From Membranipora membranacea (lineage: Eukaryota; Bryozoa; Gymnolaemata; Cheilostomatida; Membraniporidae), in contig OU612066.1 of assembly GCA_914767715.1 (NCBI GenBank), positions 7,013,001 through 7,073,000 of the forward strand: a DNA stretch of 60,000 bases, given 5' to 3'. A program made the position numbers and the translations under genes. This document shows positions 50,035 through 60,000 of this stretch, one piece after another (positions within the stretch are counted from its first letter, which is position 1; each line of letters starts with the position of its first letter). The notes beneath the pieces are model-generated. The model was not told the origin of the DNA. It saw nothing but the letters and a program-made list of their open reading frames with translations, and did not search any database.

Positions 50035-51829
50035 TTATCCAATCACATCAAGTGAGCATTGACTGCCGACCCAGTCCCAGCTGCTCGTACTTCTCTGACA
50101 GCACAGATTATGGATGAGAGTGAATGCAGACTTCCTCCTCACAGATCTGGAGCTACCTCTCAGCCCTCCACAGTCAGCCTCGCTGGTTACCTCAACCTTC
50201 ACATTCCTCTTACTCCATTTGAGGAACTGGCAAACATAATCACCTGTAATTTGAGACCAGAATGCCCGTGACTTGGCTTAGGTATATTAATTGCTGATTC
50301 TTGTTAACATTTTGGATCCATATAAATCTTGCTTGTTTAAAATAAAGCCTGGAAGAATCTGAATTTGTGAAAATTCTGGTCATCAATATGACAAAGACAG
50401 CCATAAAATTTAAAAGTTTAGAAATATATGCAAGTCTCTTATATAGTCTCTGGAAAATCTGCTCATTCCAGTCACATACGGCAACAGCTAATGCACAGTT
50501 GAGATGTCAAAAGATGCTTTATCGAAAACAAATTTGGCCTAAATTTGAGAAAAACCAGCCAAATCACATGAGCAAATGAACATAAAAAATCATATTCATG
50601 TTAAACTATCCAGCTCCATTTGAAAAAATGTACATGATTGAGTGGAGGGGGGGGGGGGGTTGGTTCTCACCGACAGAAACAGGATTTCTTCTCATAGCCA
50701 AAGGAGATCTGAAACCACCACGGAAAAACTTCATACCTATAAAAATTATAACAAAACCATTTCAACTCCATTGACACCATTATAGATATGTGTGATGAGG
50801 GATATTCAAACACTAGCATTGTTTTCAAAAAAATGAAGGTAAAAGATATGTTCGATCAACATTTTTTTTTAGGAATATGCAGATAAAATTAAGGCACCCA
50901 TCATTGGAAAAACAATAATTAAACCATGCAAGTAACATTTTAATTTTAATTTTGCTGTTAGACCTACCGATAAATTTACAGTGAGAGGAGCACTCAGATG
51001 CAGCTTCGCTGCACATCACTGGCTTCTGATGAAATCCAATATTGACGTTTGCTGCCACTGCATTGCTGTCAAGGACATCGGCCAAATCTTCTTTTAAAAA
51101 TGTCCAATCTGTGCGGGAGTTAGCAGCCCTCAGCCAGCACTGGCATCTGATAGCAAGAATTTAAAATTTAAATCCTCATTTATGAAGGCTGTGACTTCAT
51201 TGGGGGCACTTTTAATTTATATTTAATTTTCGAAATGACATTAAACTTGGTTATATTTCACACAAAGTAAGAATTAGACGATTGATTGAAGTGATAATTA
51301 ACCATTATTCAAATATTGCAGTGGGTTTTTTTCGGTGTGTTCTCTGTCATAACAACAACCAGAATAATCGCCCCAAAGTACTGTGTTGCTGACATTAAAC
51401 TAAGAATAAACTCCTTGGTGCAACCAAAGGGATATGAAATAGTAATATATTATATATTGTGGTAGTCTGAGTACTTAGACTAATATTGTGGATACCTGGG
51501 ATGCCAATCTCTGTTCAGACGAAATTGGTCCAATATTATTGGTAAAAATGTCGCGTGAAGGGGTACAAATTAGACATATGATAATAATTTTTGACCAACC
51601 TTCTGTGCTCTGCTGGTTTAGCTGGTACCAAAGTGGCTGGTACAGCCCAAGTCGTAGTCTCCCTTGTGACATCAGTTACGTTGTTATCTTCAGTTGAAGC
51701 GGTAGTGAAATTGTGAAATGTTTCCGTTCCATTGACAAATTTGCTAAGAAAGCTGTTCACAGTCACTGCATTCGTTCCAACTATTAATGCCAAAAGCAAA
51801 ACAAATGTGAAGTACTGAAAACAACCCAT
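50035..51829 (-). CDS. Secreted ten-cysteine protein, paralogue 1 (unrecognised family)
   Basis: Four exons: 51829-51600, 51146-50968, 50736-50671, 50243-50035. They give 227 residues. I chose the Met at 51829 because it begins a compact signal peptide (MGCFQYFTFVLLLALIVGTNA); an in-frame Met at 51862 would add 11 polar residues. A Thr/Asn-rich linker with likely N-glycosylation sites (NGT, NFT, NVT) leads to the core RCQCWLRA, MCSEAASECSSHCKFIG, DYVCQFLKW, SEADCGG, NLCCQR and SQCSLDVIG. Ten cysteines are conserved with the paralogues. A run of 13 G (plus strand 50647-50659) lies just inside the donor of the third exon. The family is not recognised; a secreted, disulfide-stabilised extracellular role is inferred. 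Confidence 0.92.
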
Positions 51830-52797
51830 CTTGCTTTGCAGATCTGCATTAATGTCATGCATTGAAATATTGTTACACTAACGGACTTTGCCCAGTTTCT
51901 GGGTATAGATAACCGAACATGTAATCTCTGTGAATTACCATGCCTCCATGTTTAGTTTCTCTTATCAAGTCAAGCACTTTCATTCAACTATGACAGTGGA
52001 TCCACACATTTCATAATTGGTTGAACCGAAAAATATTTTGAAAGAGTAACACAAATTATTGCAACTGGAACTGGCGAAACACTGTTCTTAGTCATTGCTA
52101 TTCACAGAAAAAATGATGTTCATGTACCTGAGTAACTAAACCTGAAAGCCATCTCCATGTGTCTTGTTATCTACCTCTCTTTCTATCATATTCTTTTCTT
52201 TCGCAAATCAAAATAAATAAACTTGGCGTGCATGACCCGTCATCAGTAAACCAAAGGGAAAAACAGATGGCACGTGAAACTATCAGCCGTCTGGCAGTTG
52301 GTTTCATCATCTTTATGATGAATCGATCCAATACCTGTTCTAGACAAAGTCCTTCTACACAAGACTACCTCCTTTACAACTATGTCAAGATGTTGGCTGT
52401 AAGACTGAACTCAAGGAGGAATAGAACCTGAGAAACAGTTGTAATGTCACTCCTTACTCAACCTCTATCTTTTGCAGAGTTTTTAAGAGTTATACTCTCA
52501 CAAAATTTGTGTACCAGCAAACCTTTGGTAAAACTTAATACTAAACTAACAAGCGAGCATAGTTTTACCATCTTTCCTTTAAACCAATCAAAAGATAGTT
52601 TATATTGTATAAGCCAATCACAAGAGATGGTTTTCTATCTATGTCAAGGTCCTATGAAGTTGCCTTATTTGGTCAGGAAAAGGAAAGAAGTTCACTTCCT
52701 AGCTGAAAATAGCCACATCTAGCAAGAGCTGCTATAGAGTGATATCTTGTGTTTTGTGCAAACGTTGGTTGGAAGTCAGCTACACAACATTGCAAAG
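51830..52797. other. Divergent intergenic region between cysteine-rich gene 1 and WDR1
   Basis: No coding exon is seen. It should contain both promoters. The short open frames at 52159-52722 show no recognisable motif. Confidence 0.5.
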
Positions 52798-55700
52798 ATG
52801 TCAGGAGAGTTGAGTAAGTATAGTGTATTGTAATTTGTATGTATGAAATCAAGGAAAATACAAATTACATGGATAGAACTCAATGAAATCAAAGGACTGA
52901 GTAATAGAAGTAGAATAAAGATACATTCTCCCTGTTTTAACCTGACTTAACATCAATTAATTGTTGGCAGCTGAGTGGGGTATTCATATAGAGATACACA
53001 CTAAATATGTAGCTGTGGAAGGACACATCATTCATTGTCATCATTACACCTGCTCAGTTAGCTAATGTATGTCAGCATGGTCCCATATCATATTATTGCC
53101 ATTGTTCCCTGGAGTGGATACTTTTCAGTAGAGTAATGTCACAGATGATGAACAGTAAATAATGAATGCACTAACTTATTGAAAATTTCATCATGTAGCT
53201 TTGCACATATGAATTTCTTGAATAAGTCTGTAAAGTAAACCATTTGCCTCGACGTCTCATGGTGGCTTCAGAATGAGCACAATGATATTCTTAGGCCTAC
53301 AGTACAGGCTACATCTTATTCGGGATGGTACTTCGCAAGATTATGTGTGCACCATCCCCAGGGCCCATGACAAATTTTATTTACCCTGTCATATACCTAC
53401 ATACATACACGACTGACTCATCATTTTAGTTCACAAAACTTGAGTTTGCTAAAAGCAACTGTAGCCTATTTTAGAGGTGCTTATTTGTGGCCAGTCCATG
53501 GCGGAAGGTGCTGTCAAAAATGCTAGTCATCGTTGCTTTTGTTATCTTAATTAATGTATAAAAAATTTTGTGATCCCCAAAGCTTTAGTATAGCCGATCA
53601 GGTACCATGCATTCTATGTAGGGTGGCTTGTGCAGCGGACATCAGAACAGTACACGGAACGGAATACATAGAAAACACATTGTTGCAGAAATTAATTGGC
53701 TAATATTTTTTCATTCCATTTAAACAGTTTAGTCTTCAAGGAATATCAAAGTGTCATTGTGATTACTCTGCTGAATTTTTTGCAGAAGCGATATTTGGTG
53801 CCCTACCAAGGACTACACGTGGGCAGCCACTCATCATAACAGGAAAAGCAGATAAAAAGAACATGGTATACTGCCATGGGAATAGCGTCTTCATCAGAAA
53901 TTTGGAGGTTAGTATTTTAGGTCTTACCCTGTGTAGTGTCTCTCTATTTTTACGCTTGAAGTGAGTCGTGTTGATAGTTGAATACAAGTTAACTTATCAA
54001 ACTGTATCATATGGCTAAAAGTACTAAGCTGATTTAACGTGCTGGCTCTCCGGCTTTGTTTTCATGTTTTCATAATCAATCTCTGTAAAGCAACAACTTC
54101 TATGGGCAATTAGGTGTTCGTTTTGAAAGAACCTAAAATATTGCTCGTCTTTACCTTTTTTATGGGTTTCTTCTGTTTCAAGAAAATGAATCGCATGTGG
54201 ATCCAATGCACATTGCAGATACATATAATATATATGTTACCTGCACACTTCATTAATTTTACATAATTGAGACCGTGCTGTAAACATTGAATGAACCAAC
54301 GCCTTGTATTATTTTGTTCACCAAAGCACTAACGTTTAGATATTGGCCTAGATTGTGTTTTAAGTTCATATGTATGCCAAATATGGTAATTGGAATAACT
54401 TGTCTAGTGACCACTGTTCTAATAAAGGTTGCATCAGCTTTTGTCATTTGTTCTGTTTTTATTACTCATAGCTGAAAAAATTTACTGTTCATTAGTTGAT
54501 GACTCATTGCACTCATTTTGTTTCCTTTTAAAGGCATTAGCATACCTATCTATTGTTAGCCTTTGCATAATTCATATTATCATCACTTGTTTCTTTTTTC
54601 CACAGGACCCAGCTCAATGTGATGTATACACAGAACATACACAACAGACTACTGTGGCTAAGTATTCACCTAGTGGATATTATATCGCATCTGCAGGTAG
54701 GTTGAGCCTGAAAACAGACGCTTGTATTAATTCTTGGCTTGTCAGCCATTGATTCAGACATACACAAAGGCTTGGGAGTTTGATCATGTAATAGATGCAC
54801 ATATGCAAGGATTTCTATTTTCTGCTTATTTGTTGTTGTATAGGGTGCTCTGCACAAGAGAAAGGTTGATTTGATACCCTAGTACAGTCTCTGTTCATTT
54901 CTCACTGTTCATACATTGGCAAAATGATAACTGAGGAGGACTTTGCTGCTTTAGAAAACATGCAGCAAACAGGATCAACGCAACTCTTAAGCTCATGGAT
55001 ATTTATGATATGAAGTCCGATAGTTATTTTTGATACTCTCATTTCAGACACAACTGGTAAGCTGAGAATCTGGGACACAGTAAACGCTGAACACATACTG
55101 AAGAATGAGTTCCAGCCTTTCGCTGGACCAGTTAGAGATCTCGACTGGACTGGAGATAGTCAGAGGATCGCTATAGGCGGTGCTGGGAGAGAGAAGTAAG
55201 TGTATTGATTAGAAGCTATGTATAGTTTGAGATGTCAGGATCAGTCCTTGGTGAATTCACTTCCCCAAGAGATAATGTTTCTCGATTTTATGGTAATAAT
55301 ATAATCCATATAAATCTATATGACAACGTCCCAAACATCAAATAAGTGATTGTGTTGTGGGACAATTGGTTAGCTTGCTATGCGGTAGCAAGCGACTGGT
55401 GCCACATATATTCCTATACCAGATATTATAACAACAAAGTCCTTTACATAAACTCATTTCCAATGCCCTGATTGGCAATAAGAATGCAACAAAAAACACT
55501 ATAAATATTTGGCAGCGAGTAGTATAAAGCTGGCGCTGGGGGTAGATCAGTTGCCCTTAGGAGCGCTTTACTAAACCAAGATCTGAAAAAAGAAGGAAGA
55601 AATAATAATGAGTAATATAATCTTACATGCGATGAATTTGTATTTAAAAGACAATATATATTATATTATACGTTTGTATGACAGAGAAATTCTTTTTATA

Positions 55701-58700
55701 ATGAAGATGGAGAAAATAAATGGGGATTATATATTATAATACCCTATTCAATTTTGTTTTGCAGGTTTTGCCATGCGATCAGTGCCGACACAGGTACATC
55801 TGTTGGTGATATGATCGGACATACTAAATCTGTAAACGCTATAGCCTTTAGAACAGCCAGGCCCTTCAGGATAGCTACTGCTTCTGAAGATCAAACCATC
55901 TGCTTCTACCATGGACCACCATTCAAGCTCAATTCTCAAATGTCTGATGTAAGTCTTCATTGTCTACTAAAATGGCCTTGCTTCAACATTGAGTCACTGT
56001 CTTGCAGATATGTCACTCATCTATATTTTTATGGTCGACAGATACATGCCATCCTATCATTGAAGCTGGACATTTTTATAACTTATCAAGCTTCGTTCTA
56101 TACAAGTCATGCATTTACTTGTTGTATTTTGTAGGACCATAAAAACTTTGTGAATGCACTAGACTATGCACCAGATGGAAGTAAATTTGTGAGTGGAGGC
56201 GCAGATGGAAGGGTAAGAAAAACAAGTTTGAGCAATTCTGTGATCTTATAATATTATTTTTATTGTATTCAGCAATATTCCATTTGTACAAAATGCCCTC
56301 TACCTGAAGGTCTTCCAGGAGGTATAGTGTGATGATATTTGTTGTGATTGATAATTGCAGTGAAAGTGTCGCAGTGAAGATACCATGTTGTGTTCAAGTT
56401 CTATTCCACTAAACCCTGTGATTAGGGTTTGTGTTTGTGAATTGTAGTGTAAACTACAAGGACCTACAAATAATGGTACGATGTCATTATTATATAACGA
56501 CATAGTATCTAGTGCTCAAGCTATTCAACTTTATATCTTAGTTGCTCAAATGGGAATGGCACATGGTCATGTATAAACTGTAAATTCTTATCCATCAATC
56601 TTGCTGATTTCTCAGACACAAATATGTTAAAAGGCTGTGATTTGGCCTAGCCTAGTCTATTATACTTTCTAAGGATTTCGGTTCATACTCTATGTAACGT
56701 TATCAGTGTTGACATCCTTCTGTATTTTATATAACAGGCATGTGTATTTGAGGGTAAGACTGGAGAAAAGTTGATAGAGTTAGGTTCTCCTGCACACAAA
56801 GGGGGAATCTATGGTGTAAGATTCAGCCCTGATAATAAGGAAATTCTGTCTGTGTCTGGAGATAAAACCGCCAAAATCTGGAACGCTGAGACTGGTGAGG
56901 TAGTCTGGTAAGCTGACACATACCTCATAGTATGTTTATATAACTAACAATCATTAATACGGACCTCAACAACAACAACTCATAGTCAAAGTCTTGTCAT
57001 GCATGCGGCAATAAATTAGAATAGTTTTCCACAAAAACCAACAGTCCTGCTGGTGTTGCAAAACTGATTAAGAGTTCCTTCTAATAAAGCTATCAGTGGT
57101 ACTACATTTGACAATTTTTACATATCTATACAAAGTTTCTCTACAAATTTTCCTATTGATATTTTTTGACATTTTTCTATTTTCGTTACATTTCTTACCT
57201 TTACACTCATTTTTGACAGTGACTTCACATTAGGTACAGCGGTACCAGATATGCAGCTGGGATGTGCCTGGATCGGAGACCATATAATCACTGTGTCATT
57301 GTCAGGTGTCATTAACTACTTAGATAGAAATAACCCAGCATCACCCAGCAGAGTTATCAGGGTTAGTAGTTATCTCCATAATAAATATAAATTAAATGTT
57401 TTTGTTTGACTCAGTTGTTAAAATTTATTGTTTAAAACTTATCAACGGAGTTGCTGATTTTCAAGGTCGGCAATTATAAAAATATATCCAATACCTATTT
57501 ACTACCACTACTAAATGTGTTCCATATTCATTGACTAGATACGGCCGATGACAGTTGGTATTTTGATGTTATTGCGTTGTGACAAGTCTGAGTGTATCAC
57601 TTAATCAGAAAAATATATCTATATGGAAAAGAAGAAAAAACATCATTCTTTCTCAGACGGACTCAGCTAAGTTAATTATCTATATAAATCAATTTTGACA
57701 TATACAGGGACACAATAAGATGGTGACCAGTGTGGTAGCCTCAGGAGATAAACTGTATACAGGTGATTCAGATGGAAAGATTTGCATGTGGGACGCTAAC
57801 ACAGGCACCGCTACTGATATCTCTGGCACAGGTCGGTATCTTTTTTTATATTTAACATTTATGCAGAACTGTCAAAGATATTCCACTAAATTCACTGCAG
57901 TGGTTTGTCTAATTTTTCTCCTGCTAACAAAATATTGATGGATATCTTTGAACGTCGCAAGACCATCATCTATGAAAGTAAATTCATCCTTTACAAAAGT
58001 ATTCAATATTTATAGTTTATTTCAATTCACTCATTTATCACAGGTCATAAAGCTCAGATACAGGGCATGTCATTGAATGGAGGAACTCTTCACACATGCA
58101 GCATCGATGATACAGCAAAAACAATCGATACCTCATCTCAATCCTATAAGTAAGTCCATAATTATATTTATGGGTACGTTAATTTTTGTTAAATTTCGTA
58201 TTTGTCTTGTCGTGCCAAAAGAGAAGACAAACCCCAGTGTAATACCGCTACTCAAATAAACTCTATCGTCCCTGATGGATATGGTCGGTCGTTGCTTGTT
58301 TGCACTTTTATGTACATGTCTTATCGTTAGCCTCATATATCTCTACATGTGGTACAAATCATCTTAGTGAAAAAAACCACTAATTCCTGACATAAACCAG
58401 ATGAAAAAGTGCAATAGGTAATTAAAACACTCAATATTACAGTGACAGCTCGGTTGCTATGAGCTCACAGCCTAAAGGTATAGCATCTGGTGGAGACTAT
58501 ACAGTAGTGGCCTGTGTAAATGAGGTACTAGTTCTGGAGAATGGACGCCTACTTTTCACACAGAAGGCTGATTATGAGCCTACATGTGTAACCATCAATG
58601 CTAACCAGACCGAAATCGCTGTTGGTGGAGGCAGGGTAAGGAAATATACAATACCTGGATAAGACTTAATAGCATCTGTCTATTCTAAATATTCAGTACT

Positions 58701-59920
58701 AAGAGACATGTCTTTGAGCTTATTGTCAGCGGTCGATAGACAGTGCATATATTTGGAATTTATGCAATGATGAGAAAATCAAAAGCCATAGTGATTCTTT
58801 GTTGTCATTGATTCTTCGATTGACAAAATGTAAACTTTAGGATGAATTGCACCAGGTGATTACAGGAGATGGAGAGGGCGCCATATTATTTAACCAACCT
58901 TCCTCGTTTATATCCACTGTGTATCTATGATTATACTTGCGTAGGACAACAAGGTGCATGTGTACTCACTTGAGAATGGAACGATCAAGGAGACCCAAAT
59001 CCTTCAACAGACTGGATCCATCTCCTGTGTATCTTACTCACCAGATGGCGCTTATCTGGCTGCCGGAGATTCTAACAGAAAAGTCGCTCTCTATCAGTGC
59101 CCTGAATATAAGGTGGGTTAGCCATATCATCATAATACTGTTGAAAGCTTTGATTTAGTGCTAAAGTCAATAGGTTTGGTTACATGGATGGGAGAAATCT
59201 ACAGCAGCTGTTTTTTTTCAATACCAATGTGGAGGAGACATCATAATTCATGCTCATCAAAACATGCAGTGTGCATTTTTTACTCTAGGTGTTGGTGGAT
59301 GACACTTGGACAGCCCATACAGCTAAAGTTTTATGTTTGGCCTGGTCTCCAGACAGCCAGCATATTGCCAGTGGTGCTCTCGATACCCACATCAAAATAT
59401 GGACCGTCGGTGAAAATTCCAAGCACATCACAATTGAACGTAAGTTGGTACCCAGAGGAATGAAGAATACAATAATACTGCCATGTTCATTGTGCTAGCG
59501 TTTGTGTAGCCTTGAAAAGCTTAGTCATGCCCCACCAACAACCAAAGCCGGTTATACTGTATACGTAATCTTGGCCATCGAACTTAACAGCTACATTGCC
59601 TTGTGTAGACGTAATCTGGTCAGTAGGCTCAGTCGTTACTGTTGTACACTTTCATCACTGTGCTATGAACCTGTGGAATATGCAGATCATGTGATGATCT
59701 CTTGCTGAAATTTCTCGATGAAGACTTAATCCTGGAGTATACTTATAGCCGATTTTCACAATTTCACGAAAGAATGTATTTCAGATAATCTGAAACCTGT
59801 GTTCTATTTTTAGGTGCCCATAAGATGAGCGCAGTGTCAGCTGTGTCATGGAGATCTAACAATGAGCTCGTATCTGTAGGACACGATTCCTGCGTCAAAC
59901 TCTGGAATGTCTCCTACTGA
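52798..59920 (+). CDS. WDR1: WD repeat protein 1 / actin-interacting protein 1 (AIP1)
   Basis: Fourteen exons: 52798-52813, 53786-53907, 54606-54696, 55048-55195, 55765-55948, 56135-56212, 56738-56907, 57220-57361, 57708-57831, 58044-58149, 58443-58635, 58945-59112, 59289-59439, 59814-59920. They give 599 residues, close to the usual ~606. WDR1/AIP1 works with cofilin to disassemble actin filaments. It folds as two seven-bladed propellers. Diagnostic stretches are [73 protein letters not shown] and the final [10 protein letters not shown]. The first coding exon has just 16 nt (Met-Ser-Gly-Glu-Leu). All joins keep phase, and the gene looks intact and functional. Confidence 0.97.
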
Positions 59921-60000
59921 GCTTACCTCTCTAACTCAACCTCCTGTGATTTCATAGACTAGCGTGTAGATTTCTCTCTTATTTTGGAACAGGTCATCTA

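Overview
This window is nuclear DNA from an animal. The genes are split into many short exons with GT-AG introns, and the recognisable products (WDR1/AIP1, ribosomal protein eS12, MBOAT lysophospholipid acyltransferases, a group A bHLH factor, a NACHT-WD40 protein) fit a metazoan, probably a marine invertebrate. A sponge or another early-branching animal is plausible, but nothing here names the species. Gene models were built by hand by joining exons whose splice sites and reading phase agree; none has been checked against transcripts.

Layout. 182-16509 (-): a large STAND/NACHT ATPase with WD40, 25 exons and 1566 visible codons, running off the left edge. 16.5-18.8 kb: divergent intergenic region. 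18844-28056 (+) and 29426-36427 (+): two tandem MBOAT acyltransferases (468 and 458 aa) with the same 12-exon structure; a decayed antisense third copy of one exon lies at 39.3 kb. 36.8-39.1 kb: repeat nest with a truncated TIR element and two decayed LINE fragments. 40546-42833 (-): eS12 (131 aa), with an untranslated first exon and a TOP-like start. 44092-44343 (+): an intronless bHLH gene (83 aa). 45057-51829 (-): three tandem paralogues of an unrecognised secreted ten-cysteine protein (218, 225, 227 aa). 52798-59920 (+): complete WDR1/AIP1 (14 exons, 599 aa).

Repeats are a strong theme. Three large foldback (inverted-repeat) elements sit inside introns of three different genes (NACHT-WD, MBOAT copy 1, eS12). 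A small palindromic MITE family recurs at six or more places, and one insertion is shared at the same intron position by both MBOAT copies, so it predates their duplication. A TTAA-flanked 1.1 kb TIR element has a second, truncated copy. An apparently uninterrupted 503-bp GATA tract lies in an intron of one cysteine-rich gene.

The genes do not form an operon or an obvious pathway. The best candidate for something undescribed is the three-gene secreted cysteine-rich cluster. The NACHT-WD gene is second, with its unusual repeat-rich acidic linker.
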